A stretch of 64,000 nt of DNA from an uncultured Lachnospiraceae bacterium (GTDB taxonomy: Bacteria > Bacillota > Clostridia > Lachnospirales > Lachnospiraceae), in NCBI GenBank assembly GCA_910588825.1, contig CAJURF010000004.1:21702-85701 (forward strand), written 5' to 3'. The position numbers were made by a program, and so were the translations under genes. The notes below the pieces were generated by a model that saw nothing but the letters and a program-made list of their open reading frames with translations, was not told the DNA's origin and did not search any database. This document shows, piece by piece, positions 35,371 through 43,939 of this stretch; positions within the stretch are counted from its first letter, which is position 1; every line of letters begins with the position of its first letter.

Positions 35371-37833
35371 ATGACAATGATTAATTATAAACATAGTGGA
35401 ACACCGAAAACAGAGCCATCCAAACGGGAGACGGCCCACAGCCTGCTGGCCAGAAAAGCAGCTGCAGAGGGCATGGTTCTGTTGAAAAATGAAAACTTAC
35501 TCCCCTTGGATATTTCCACACCTGTTGCTCTGTTGGGCGGCGGCGGGGTTTATACGGTCAAGGGCGGCACCGGTTCCGGAGATGTGAATAACAGAGAAAG
35601 TGTATCTGTATATCAGGGATTAAAAGCAGCAGGCGCAGAGATTACAAGCCTGGACTGGATTACTGATTATGAAAAACGCTATGAAACTGCCAGGGCTGTC
35701 TGGAGAAAAAAAGTCTTACAGGCCGCCGCACAGGAGGAAAACCCCTTTGACGCCTATGCGGCAAATCCCTTTTCCCTGCCGGAAGGACGCCCTGTTACCG
35801 CAGTTGATGTGAAAGGGGCTTTTGCCGCGGTCTATGTAATCAGCCGTATTTCCGGAGAAGGAAGGGATCGGAGAAAGGCAGCGGGAGATTATTACCTGAG
35901 CTCAAAAGAACGGGAAGATCTTCTGTCTCTGGAGCAGGCAGGCATTCCTGTGGTTCTTCTCCTGAATACTGGCGGCCCCATTGAACTGACAGATATCCTG
36001 CAGGAAGCTCGTCATATCCAGGCAGTCCTAAACATTTCCCTTCCCGGACAGGAAGGGGGCCATGCGGCTGCAGATGTTTTATTTGGCCGCGCAGCGCCAG
36101 GGGGAAAACTCACTGCCACCTGGGCAAAACATTATGAAGACTATCCCTCAGCCGAAAGCTTTGGCATTATCAATGGGAATCTGGATCAGGAAATCTATCA
36201 GGAAGGAATTTATGTGGGTTACCGTTACTTTGATAGTTTTGACATCAAACCTTTATTTCCTTTTGGATATGGCCTATCTTACACCACATTTTCCATAACA
36301 TTTGAAGGTCTGGAGACTGCAAAAGATGGGATCCGCCTGCTGGTTTCTGTAAAAAACACCGGAAATGTTCATTCTGGCAGAGAGGTGGTGCAGGCATATA
36401 TAACGCCGCCCCAGACAGGCAGGGCCAAGGAATATCAGCGGCTGGCAGGTTTTGCAAAGACTGGGCTTTTAAAGCCCCAGGAAATGCAGAAGACAGTGGT
36501 TTTCATAGAGTACTCATCTCTTGCCGGTTATTCAGAACAGATGCATGCATGGGTGGTGGAAGCCGGAAAATACGGCCTGTGGATCGGCAGTGATTCGGCA
36601 TCTCTGAAACCTGCAGCATTTCTGACCGTCCAGGAACAGGTGATATTAACCCACACCAGGGAACTGTCCTGGAAAAAAGAAGTTTTTTCTGAGCTTGGCA
36701 AAGCCAAATCTGCTGTAAACAGAAACCAGGAGCAGCTAAGGCAGTCAGAAGAAGACGACCTGCCCCATTTCCCCATAACGCCTGTGAAAGAAAAGGAAGC
36801 CGTCTATCAGGCGCCCACGGCAGAAGAATATCCCCTTACAGAGCTGATTCCTCTCCTATATGGAAATATCACTCCAGGTACCGCCACACTTGGCTCCACA
36901 GGGACTCGGGTGCCAGGGTCTGCCGGTGAGACCACGGAAGAGTTGGAAGAAAAATATGGCATCTGCTCCCTGATTATGGCCGATGGACCGGCAGGACTTC
37001 GTCTGAGGCAGAGTTATGAAGCAGACCGTAAGACAGGCATTGTATATGGAGCCAGTGTCCTGGGTTCTCTGGAAAATGGCTTTCTGGAAGAAGCAGAGCA
37101 TCATGAAAACGCGGATACTTATTATCATTACTGCACAGCCTTTCCTGTTGGAACCGCATTGGCACAGACCTGGGATACGGACTTGATGCGGGAATTTGGA
37201 GCGGCTATAGCTGTGGAAATGGAAGAATTTCATGTGAACCTGTGGCTGGCGCCGGGCATGAATATCCAAAGGAATCCCTTATGCGGCCGCAATTTCGAAT
37301 ATTATTCCGAAGACCCTCTGCTGTCAGGACTTCTGGCCGCCGCCGTAACAGATGGTGTACAAAGCCGCAGAGGATGCGGCGTCACCCTCAAACACTTTGC
37401 CTGTAACAACCAGGAGGATAACCGGATGGACGTAGACGTGTGCATTTCTGAGCGGACACTCCGGGAAATTTACCTGCGGGGATTTCAGATTGCAATAAAG
37501 AAAAGCCGTCCTGCTGCTCTAATGTCCTCCTATAATCTGGTAAACGGCGTTCACTCGGCAAGTAACCAGGATCTGTGTACCACCATCGCTCGTGAAGAGT
37601 GGGGATTTGAGGGAGTGATTATGTCCGACTGGAACACAACAGCCCCCGAAAACGGCAGTGTGCCATGGCAGTGTATTGCTGCGGGAAACGACCTAATTAT
37701 GCCGGGAAATCCCAAAGATGATGAAAATATCCGAAAGGCGTATGAACAGGGAATGCTTTCCGAGGAAAAGATACGATGCAGTGCGGAGCGGATTCTTCGG
37801 ATGATTGAAAGATTGGCCCAGAACGTGTCTTAA
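35371..37833 (+). CDS. GH3 beta-glucosidase with inverted domain order
   Basis: An 820-residue, probably cytoplasmic glycosidase (no signal peptide). The domain order is reversed. The protein starts with what is normally the GH3 C-terminal domain (AAAEGMVLLKNENLLPL at about 30), followed by a fibronectin-III-like part (VSVKNTGNVHSGREVVQAY, about 330). The catalytic barrel comes last, with LKHFACNNQE and the nucleophile Asp753 in VIMSDWNT. Reversed GH3 enzymes are known from Ruminococcus albus and Butyrivibrio fibrisolvens. The stop codon lies inside the left end of a MITE-like element. AAAGGAA precedes the ATG. The enzyme probably hydrolyses the imported beta-glucosides alongside the phosphorylases. 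Confidence 0.92.
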   Translation: MTMINYKHSGTPKTEPSKRETAHSLLARKAAAEGMVLLKNENLLPLDISTPVALLGGGGVYTVKGGTGSGDVNNRESVSVYQGLKAAGAEITSLDWITDYEKRYETARAVWRKKVLQAAAQEENPFDAYAANPFSLPEGRPVTAVDVKGAFAAVYVISRISGEGRDRRKAAGDYYLSSKEREDLLSLEQAGIPVVLLLNTGGPIELTDILQEARHIQAVLNISLPGQEGGHAAADVLFGRAAPGGKLTATWAKHYEDYPSAESFGIINGNLDQEIYQEGIYVGYRYFDSFDIKPLFPFGYGLSYTTFSITFEGLETAKDGIRLLVSVKNTGNVHSGREVVQAYITPPQTGRAKEYQRLAGFAKTGLLKPQEMQKTVVFIEYSSLAGYSEQMHAWVVEAGKYGLWIGSDSASLKPAAFLTVQEQVILTHTRELSWKKEVFSELGKAKSAVNRNQEQLRQSEEDDLPHFPITPVKEKEAVYQAPTAEEYPLTELIPLLYGNITPGTATLGSTGTRVPGSAGETTEELEEKYGICSLIMADGPAGLRLRQSYEADRKTGIVYGASVLGSLENGFLEEAEHHENADTYYHYCTAFPVGTALAQTWDTDLMREFGAAIAVEMEEFHVNLWLAPGMNIQRNPLCGRNFEYYSEDPLLSGLLAAAVTDGVQSRRGCGVTLKHFACNNQEDNRMDVDVCISERTLREIYLRGFQIAIKKSRPAALMSSYNLVNGVHSASNQDLCTTIAREEWGFEGVIMSDWNTTAPENGSVPWQCIAAGNDLIMPGNPKDDENIRKAYEQGMLSEEKIRCSAERILRMIERLAQNVS

Positions 37834-37962
37834 AAATGCTTTATGTCAACCATACGTCACAGTTTGCACCCAAGGGTATCATATGGGAGATTTGCTCCAA
37901 ATGAAGGCGGCGCAGAGGGATGCGTCAACGGAATGAGGGGAAAATCTCCCGCAAAGCGGGGC
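37821..37962 (+). mobile_element. MITE-like element, copy 1 (right end lost)
   Basis: About 140 bases closely match the element at 62514-62699 in the same orientation, including TGCTTTATGTCAACC, CGTCACAGTTTG, CCCAAGGGTAT and GGGAGATTTGCTCC. The left terminal repeat is degenerate (GAACGTGTCTTAAAAATGC against GAGCGTGTTTGAAAATTGC), and the right terminal repeat is not visible. Internal inverted arms (GGGAGATTT...AAATCTCCC) and a CCCGC-AAA-GCGGG hairpin make it strongly structured as RNA. The TAA of the GH3 gene is inside its left end. Confidence 0.75.
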
Positions 37963-37998
37963 ATTTGGTAACTACATCTCGATTAATTATATTTTATA

Positions 37999-38847
37999 TC
38001 ATTCATTCCCATAGAACGCTTCAACCGCCTGTGCGATAAATTCTGCTGATCCTTCTCCATGCTGCTTATCTATCTTGGATTTTGTCGGCTCTGAGTTTTG
38101 GAACCACGCAAGGTATTTCATCATTCCAGCTTCTTCCTTTACCTGGGTAAGCTGTTTCATGACAAAACCATATTCGCCAATCAGTTCCTTTACTTCAAAG
38201 GAATCCGGGGAACAGTTTTTCTTCCCGGCAATTTTTTTTATGACGGCTTCTATACGCCTGCCATAGCTTTCTGCCACATCCCTGCCCAATGGATGGGCAG
38301 ACGCTGCCTGATATGCCTCCTTTCCACCATACCATTCAACCATCTTTGCATATTTTTTCTGCATATCTTCTGATGACACTACATCCATATAATGGTTTTT
38401 CCATTCCTCAACGCCTCCAAATTCATCTACGGCAAGCTGACGTATCTTTTCCGGCATACGTTCATAAGTCTGCCGGAACATTTCTTCAATTTCTTTTCTG
38501 TCAAAAATCGCAAAATCCATTTTATTATCTCCTTTCAAAATCCTGTCAATGCTGGCGATCAGGCGTTCCATACGCTCTTTTTTTGCTGTCAGCATTTCCC
38601 TTTGCATTTGTAAAATCTGATTTCTATCACGAGCCGGATCCGCCATAATCACTTTGATTTCCTTCAGGGGAATATCAAACTCACGGAAGAACAACACTTG
38701 TTGTAATGTTTCCAGTGCTTTATCGTCATAAAGCCTGTATCCCGCTTCACTTTTTCCAGTCGGCTTTAACAGCCCGATTTCATCATAATAGTGGAGCGTG
38801 CGCACGCTGATACCTGTTAAATTTGATACTTCTTTTACTGTCTTCAT
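37999..38847 (-). CDS. MerR-family regulator with TipAS-type ligand domain
   Basis: A 282-residue regulator. The N-terminal winged helix and helix pair (VKEVSNLTGISVRTLHYYDEIGLLKP...YRLYDDKALETLQQVLFFREFDIPL) are classic MerR. A coiled-coil follows (about 80-110), then a C-terminal TipAS-like domain (about 160-280, WKNHYMDVV...YGGKEAY). TipA-type proteins sense thiopeptide and other drugs by covalent or tight binding and then activate their own promoters. AGGAGG precedes the ATG. The gene carries a MerR-style 19-base-spacer promoter, consistent with autoregulation. No drug-resistance gene is adjacent. Confidence 0.93.
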   Translation of the reverse strand: MKTVKEVSNLTGISVRTLHYYDEIGLLKPTGKSEAGYRLYDDKALETLQQVLFFREFDIPLKEIKVIMADPARDRNQILQMQREMLTAKKERMERLIASIDRILKGDNKMDFAIFDRKEIEEMFRQTYERMPEKIRQLAVDEFGGVEEWKNHYMDVVSSEDMQKKYAKMVEWYGGKEAYQAASAHPLGRDVAESYGRRIEAVIKKIAGKKNCSPDSFEVKELIGEYGFVMKQLTQVKEEAGMMKYLAWFQNSEPTKSKIDKQHGEGSAEFIAQAVEAFYGNE

Positions 38848-38877
38848 AGCTGTCGGCCTCCTGTTCTTGATATATCC

Positions 38878-38908
38878 ACTTTAACCCATCACGTTCCGTG
38901 AGGGTCAA
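38878..38908 (-). promoter_or_regulatory. MerR-type promoter/operator with 19-base spacer
   Basis: On the minus strand TTGACC and TAAAGT are separated by 19 bases instead of 17. The spacer contains a dyad (CCTCACG-GAA-CGTGATGG). This over-long spacer with internal dyad is the hallmark of promoters that MerR proteins untwist. It lies about 30 bases before the regulator's ATG. Confidence 0.8.
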
Positions 38909-39086
38909 TAGGTAATTTCAAATATTTTTGAATATACCACATTTCATGTGGGCGTGGGGGGGTATTGGAGCTTTTCTGTAAAAATCATCAATTTTCTCAA
39001 ACTTCCTTACAAAATCCTGTCAAATTGCTGACATAACAATAAAGTGTATGGTCAAAAGGAATTTTGTATCTAAGGAGGGTTACGTT

Positions 39087-39536
39087 ATGTCAATGACTGT
39101 AGGTTATAAGCCTTACACAGGCACAATTAAAACAAACAGCGCACGGTACAAACGTACTAAAGCAATGTATGACGAAGGACATCCCAACGGAGAAGAAACT
39201 AAGTCTGCTGCACAAGCAAAGGTTCAACAGGATTTACAAAATCTGAAAATGCTTAAGCAAATGCTTGGGCAAAAATATGATGACCTTGATTTTAAATTTA
39301 AAAATCCACTTGAAGCAGACGAAGAAACATTTATTCGTAATTATATGGGACTTTTTGATGAGGACGGTGATTTCGTAAATCCCTATGGTGTAGCGGGAAT
39401 GGACATTACAGGTAAAGACCCGTCCGAATTCCATAAAATAATAGATGTTTCCGAAACTGCCCGGCAAGATATGTTTGATGAAACAATGCGCCATTTCATA
39501 CAAGCATTGTACGCAGCATTACCCGCAAAGATGTAG
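39087..39536 (+). CDS. Hypothetical soluble protein
   Basis: A 149-residue protein that I do not recognise. It begins MSMTVGYKPYTGTIK, is rich in Lys and Asp, has a helical segment near 45-70 (KVQQDLQNLKMLKQMLGQKYDDL) and an acidic middle, and has no membrane segment. AAGGAGG lies eight bases before the ATG at 39087, which is preferred to an upstream in-frame ATG. Its 3' end overlaps an unrelated coding remnant in another frame, so the C-terminus may have been changed by rearrangement. Confidence 0.6.
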   Translation: MSMTVGYKPYTGTIKTNSARYKRTKAMYDEGHPNGEETKSAAQAKVQQDLQNLKMLKQMLGQKYDDLDFKFKNPLEADEETFIRNYMGLFDEDGDFVNPYGVAGMDITGKDPSEFHKIIDVSETARQDMFDETMRHFIQALYAALPAKM

Positions 39537-39849
39537 AAAAACGCATTGTAAAAGTCAGAAGTAAATTTGCGTTAAAGCCGAGGCCATCTTTGGATATTAA
39601 GGTATAATCTATAAAACAGGTAACCATCAAGTCACTAAAGGGCAGCTGTCCACAGGGCGCAATGCACCACTTATACAGATATGGGAAGAAAATTATTTCT
39701 GTCAGATTACGCACCGGACTTGGGATGCTATCCTCCATGCCATAGGAAATGCCGTTGCTTGGGTTTTGCCCATACAACGGCATCAGCAATTCACTTATCA
39801 AGATACAGCAGAAATATTACATAGCATATTGCAGAAAGTTGGTGGGTGA
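39520..39849 (+). pseudogene. Two adjoining coding remnants of unknown origin
   Basis: One frame reads SITRKDVEKRIVKVRSKF... to a stop at 39607, overlapping the end of the 149-aa gene. A second frame from 39601 reads GNHQVTKGQLSTGRNAPLIQ, then WEENYFCQITHRTWDAILHA, to a stop at 39849. Neither has a start codon or ribosome site. Both look like protein tails left by deletion, but I cannot name the families. Confidence 0.4.
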
Positions 39850-40480
39850 GAAAGACAGCACAATCTCAATGTAAAATCTTTTCTGTCCACTATCATGCGT
39901 TCCCTTAATTCTTCTGCTTTTACAGCCGCTTCCATATGGACCGGCAATTACAATGACTTCTGGAAACCTTACCACATCATTTCCCGACATACCCGCGCCT
40001 CCCGTCCGGATATTCAAGATATGCCTTCTGAGTTTCATCGTCATATCCAGCAACAGGCAAACCCTTTTATCGTATAAATGCAAATTGGGCTGAACGCACA
40101 GGAATTGCCAGCGTTTTCGCCATTTGGAGCCGCCCTCCCCCATTCAAACTGGTTCCATCTGGATTATATTTCTAGATCATCCCTGCTCTGCGTCATCCTT
40201 AGAGTTTCTTTACAAAAATCATTTGTCTATATCATTCCACAACCAGAATTTGGACAAATGAAACAAATAAGGAATGCAGATAAATTATCGACCAATCCTA
40301 AAAAGTATTATATACTTGGCTAAGAAACTGTAAGAAAATAACTTCATAAAATGCAACCATCCGTAAAAAAACACGAATTATATTCACAGAAGGCCTTTAA
40401 ATCGTCAAATAAATTAAGATGCTCTCAGAAGTCCTGCCAGGAATTTTTCTGATGACATCCACTGCAAAGGGAGGTTCCTC
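39850..40480. other. Gene-free stretch, probably decayed
   Basis: No frame on either strand combines a ribosome site, start and protein-like sequence. A minus-strand frame contains VIVIAGPYGSG, which recalls a nucleotide-binding loop but lacks the GKS/T ending. The 60 bases before the sigma gene are A/T-rich and probably hold its promoter, which I could not define. Confidence 0.4.
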
Positions 40481-41050
40481 ATGGAAGATACAAAAATCGT
40501 CGATTTATTTTGGAACCGGGATGAAGCCGCTCTGGAAAAAGCCAGCAGTAAATATACTCCTTTCTGCTTTCATATCGCATGGAACATTCTAATGAACCGG
40601 GAGGATTCAGAGGAATGCGTAAATGATACATGGTTTGCCGCCTGGAGATACATCCCACCTAAGAAGCCCGCCGTTCTCTCCAGCTTTCTGGGGAAAATCA
40701 CCCGCGGCTTCGCAATAGACAAGCTGAGAAAAAAATATGCTTCAAAAAGAACAGACATGCATATGACCAGCCTGAATATCCTGGAAGAAACACAGATGCT
40801 CAATCAGGCACTGGAAAGCCCTTTGGAAGACCACGTACAGGAGCAAGAGCTCCTGCAGATTATCAATGAATTCCTGTATCACCTCAAAGAAAAAGATCAG
40901 GATATTTTTATACGCCGATACTGGTACATGGATTCCATTGAAGAAATAGCCAAAAGGCACCGTAATTCAGTGAGTTCCATAAAGTCAAATCTATTTCGCA
41001 CAAGAAAAAAGCTTAGAAAAAAATTGATGGAAGAGAGGTACTTACCATGA
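40481..41050 (+). CDS. Sigma-70 family (ECF-type) RNA polymerase sigma factor
   Basis: A 189-residue alternative sigma factor. Region 2 spans about 20-85 (NREDSEECVNDTWFAAWRYIPP, then ITRGFAIDKLRKKYASKR). Region 4 is at about 125-180 (KDQDIFIRRYWYMDSIEEIAKRHRNSVSSIKSNLFRTRKKLRKKL). GGGAGG precedes the ATG. The stop codon overlaps the start of the next gene as ATGA, coupling it to a DUF4179 protein that is probably its anti-sigma factor. This pairing is common in Lachnospiraceae accessory regions. The signal and regulon are unknown. Confidence 0.92.
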   Translation: MEDTKIVDLFWNRDEAALEKASSKYTPFCFHIAWNILMNREDSEECVNDTWFAAWRYIPPKKPAVLSSFLGKITRGFAIDKLRKKYASKRTDMHMTSLNILEETQMLNQALESPLEDHVQEQELLQIINEFLYHLKEKDQDIFIRRYWYMDSIEEIAKRHRNSVSSIKSNLFRTRKKLRKKLMEERYLP

Positions 41051-42084
41051 ACAAAAACCACTTTTTATTCTTATCACTATTTGGCGGTATTGATGACGAA
41101 TTGGTGATACGTTCAGAAAAACCCTGGAGGGAAACTCAAAACACCCTGGCGCTGCGTAAATATCTGACAGGTGCCGCCTGTGCCGCAGTTATCATTCTCC
41201 TGAGTATGGCATGTATTTTCCATTCAGAAGTCAAGGCAGCGCTCCATAAATTTACAACAGCAATCGGCGAAATGCTTGGAATTTCAGAAGATATATCCTC
41301 TTATACAGAGATAAAAAATTCCTCTGTCACAAAAAACGGCCTGACACTCACATTAGAGGAAGTTATCTTAGATAAAAACCAGCTGTTTCTTCTGGTATCA
41401 CAAAAATTTGAGGACGGCAGACAGATAATTGATACCGAATTATCCGATCATGTAAAAGTAAACGGCAGGAAGCTCCATGTGAAAATCCAGCATAAAACAG
41501 ACGCCTCCCCTGAAGCACCTGCCGGTAAATATGTTCTGAACTATTACCTGGATAAAGACTTCCGCCTGGAAGACCCCGTTGAAATAGAAGCAGTATTTAC
41601 TGTCAACAAAATCCATAACATGGATGAAATCGGAAAATACAGATTCATTTTCCATGCATCCATGGAAAAATCAAACCAGCGCACCGCCGTCGTTCAGAGC
41701 GGTCAGGTAATCACACTCTCTGACGGAACCCCCATAACAATAAAAGATTTTTCATTCAACAGCGTAGAAAGCACGATAACTGCTGTATGTGAAAACCTTC
41801 CGCCGGACAGAGAGTATTACTTAAAAGGAAAAGATAACCTGGGAAATCAGGTGACTTACAGACTGCTTTCTTATGAAAATCCTGAAATGGTTTTTGTCAT
41901 CGACAATAACGGGTATCTCTCGCCCAATGCCTCAAATGTGGAATTACAGCTTTACGAGCACAGCAGCCTGGGGACACTTATTGATTCTGAGGAAGACGAT
42001 TCATTTATGGAAGAATCATTCCTTGATGAAAATGTTTATCAGATGACTAAGATTGGAAATGCTGTTACTATTTCTCTAAAATAG
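41047..42084 (+). CDS. DUF4179 membrane protein, probable anti-sigma factor
   Basis: A 345-residue single-pass membrane protein. A short cytoplasmic part (about 1-38) could hold the sigma factor. One helix (about 42-60, AACAAVIILLSMACIF) is followed by an extracytoplasmic DUF4179 domain (FHSEVKAALHKFTTAIGEMLGI... KNGLTLTLEEVILDKNQLFL) and a second beta-rich domain. The cytoplasmic part is shorter than in zinc-type anti-sigma factors and has no HxxxCxxC motif. Overlap with the sigma gene supports a sigma/anti-sigma pair. Function is inferred from context and domain type. Confidence 0.82.
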   Translation: MNKNHFLFLSLFGGIDDELVIRSEKPWRETQNTLALRKYLTGAACAAVIILLSMACIFHSEVKAALHKFTTAIGEMLGISEDISSYTEIKNSSVTKNGLTLTLEEVILDKNQLFLLVSQKFEDGRQIIDTELSDHVKVNGRKLHVKIQHKTDASPEAPAGKYVLNYYLDKDFRLEDPVEIEAVFTVNKIHNMDEIGKYRFIFHASMEKSNQRTAVVQSGQVITLSDGTPITIKDFSFNSVESTITAVCENLPPDREYYLKGKDNLGNQVTYRLLSYENPEMVFVIDNNGYLSPNASNVELQLYEHSSLGTLIDSEEDDSFMEESFLDENVYQMTKIGNAVTISLK

Positions 42085-42437
42085 CTATAATAAAGCCAAT
42101 AATTTTAAGAAAGGAGGCTCTGACATTTTTTGACATTAGATATCTTCAATTTCTGCTTTTTATAATCCTTTTACAAAAAGTAAATAAAGAGCCCTGACAT
42201 TTATGAGTTAGCTAAACATTCAAAAATTGTCAAACTATATGTATAAGTGCGGCAGAGAATGCAATGGATTTTAGCGAAATATCCCAAAATCCACTTTTCA
42301 AATTTGTGGTATCTGGGCTACTGCAAGATGCGCAGTACGACGTATAAACAACGGAAAAGTATATAGAAAACTTTTGAGAATTGGTGTGAAACCTGATGGA
42401 ACTTCACTTCTGCCATAAAAAGCTATTATAAACCGCT

Positions 42438-42572
42438 TTAAATACCTTTCTGTTTCGCTGAGGATGCTCTTTCGAGAGGGCATGTGTAAAAACGAAGCGC
42501 AGTGGGCTACGCTGAGGCTTTTACACATGTGCTATCGGAGAAGCAGGCAAGCGAAACGTAAGGTTATTTAAA
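42438..42572. repeat. Long imperfect inverted repeat, MITE-like
   Basis: Two arms of about 54 bases pair imperfectly. They begin TTTAAATA, share GTTTCGCT and end CATGTGTAAAA, and they enclose a 27-base centre with its own GCGCAG...CTACGC pairing. It directly precedes a second MITE-like element. There is no coding content. Confidence 0.65.
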
Positions 42573-42580
42573 TTGGGTTA

Positions 42581-42732
42581 TACTAGTACTACAGCGAGCA
42601 TATTGTATGGTGCTTTGAAAAAACCGCTCTTGTAGCGATTTCAATACAAAATAATCGAATTTTAACTATTACAAAAGCGGATATTGCCCATTATACATTG
42701 CTAAATTTGAATCGCTCGCTGTAGTACTAGTA
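42581..42732. mobile_element. MITE-like element with perfect 19-bp terminal inverted repeats
   Basis: The 152-base element starts TACTAGTACTACAGCGAGC and ends with the exact reverse complement. Subterminal partial repeats (CCGCTCTTGTA and TACAAAAGCGG) lie inside. It is A/T-rich and non-coding. The rest of the 813-base gap holds the neighbouring inverted repeat and a 33-codon frame (42763-42864, minus) without a ribosome site. Confidence 0.8.
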
Positions 42733-42898
42733 ACTCAATCCACACGCATGTATCTAAAAAAATCACTCGTCTATATCCTCACGTTTCATTAATGCGCCGT
42801 CCCTTACCTGCCCGATTTTTGATATTGCAGTTTCATTTGCGTTTTTGATTCCAATATCCTTCATCACGTCATTTCTATGTCCCTGGTCCTCTCAAAAA

Positions 42899-43879
42899 TC
42901 ATCCAAACACCTCCTCATAAGCCTCCAGCCAAGCCAGATGATTATCCACCAGCTTAGATGTAACGCTGGTAATGGGCCCTGCCGAGGAAGCCACAATCAG
43001 ACGCTCATTCTTAAATTCCCCCAGTGCCCTCACACGCTCCCGGATCTGTTCCTGGGAGCACAATTCCAAATCCGCCCACTCCAGATTTCCGATCAAGGTC
43101 ATTTTACCGGACGCAATCTCAAACCCTTCCCTCATAGACACATTCCCCTGAGGACTGGGCTCTACCGGCTCTGTGGCATCATAGCCGATGCGCTTCATCA
43201 CCCCCAATGCGTGTTTGACCTTTCCATGACAATGACAGCCCACAGCATAACCGTAACTGTGAATCTTCTCCACAATCTGCGAATCATACGGCTCCACGAA
43301 CAAGTCAAAGGCCTCCGGATGCATCATAGGCGGAGCGCACTGCTCTGATCCCCCCATCCAGAATACAATATGATCCGGCAGTTTCGGCACCACAGCGTCC
43401 AGCATTAACAGTTGTCTGCGTGTAATCTCCTTCAGCCCCTCCAAAATCAACTCCCGTTCAGTGAGAGAAACCTCCAGAAACATCTCAAAATCCATACAGC
43501 GGGAAATAGCCACAATGGGAGATGGAATAAAAAACTGATAAATCACCCTCTCGTCCAGACGCTCCACCATATCCCGCACATGCCCTGCTGTCAGCTCCAC
43601 CTCATCCATATCAATTTCAAAAGGAGTCTCAAGAAGGGCCTCCATCTGCTCAAGTTCGGCCACAGGAACTTCCATATTCCACTGGGTACACTGATTCCGA
43701 AAAACAGAATCCCGGAATTTCAGAACCCCTTTCGCCGTGTGTAGCTGTCCATAAATATCTCTGGTATTCTCATCCACTTCCTTTATCTTTGTCTGGATTC
43801 GATTGGTACTGGTCATCATAAAGCGGTTAAACAACAATGGCTGTTCCTGACACAAAATATAGGCCTGTGCCTCCTTCAC
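42899..43879 (-). CDS. URO-D family protein, probably 5'-truncated
   Basis: Up to 326 residues of the uroporphyrinogen-decarboxylase superfamily, which includes cobalamin- and corrinoid-linked methyltransferases. FWMGGSEQCAPPMMHPEAFD, YGYAVGCHCHGKVKHALGVM and a final GPITSVTSKLVDNHLAW match the C-terminal two thirds of the barrel. CHCH may bind a metal. The usual N-terminal ERVxxAL...DRVP segment is missing. The frame stays open upstream for 25 more codons without ATG, and the GTG at 43879 has no properly spaced ribosome site. It probably lost its 5' end during rearrangement next to the divergent AraC gene. A restart at the ATG pair near 43819 is possible. Confidence 0.65.
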   Translation of the reverse strand: MKEAQAYILCQEQPLLFNRFMMTSTNRIQTKIKEVDENTRDIYGQLHTAKGVLKFRDSVFRNQCTQWNMEVPVAELEQMEALLETPFEIDMDEVELTAGHVRDMVERLDERVIYQFFIPSPIVAISRCMDFEMFLEVSLTERELILEGLKEITRRQLLMLDAVVPKLPDHIVFWMGGSEQCAPPMMHPEAFDLFVEPYDSQIVEKIHSYGYAVGCHCHGKVKHALGVMKRIGYDATEPVEPSPQGNVSMREGFEIASGKMTLIGNLEWADLELCSQEQIRERVRALGEFKNERLIVASSAGPITSVTSKLVDNHLAWLEAYEEVFG

Positions 43880-43939
43880 CCCCTGAATCAGCCTGCGGTT
43901 ATAGTAATAACATAAGAAATCATTGATTTGGAGACTGTT

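Noticed and set aside
39817..40143. A minus-strand frame with VIVIAGPYGSG, resembling a zeta-toxin P-loop
   Set aside because: The GKS/T that would complete the P-loop is replaced by GCKS with altered spacing, there is no ribosome site, and the rest is not like any kinase.
42298..42528. A 76-codon minus-strand frame beside the inverted-repeat elements
   Set aside because: It runs through the inverted repeat, lacks a ribosome site and has no protein-like pattern.
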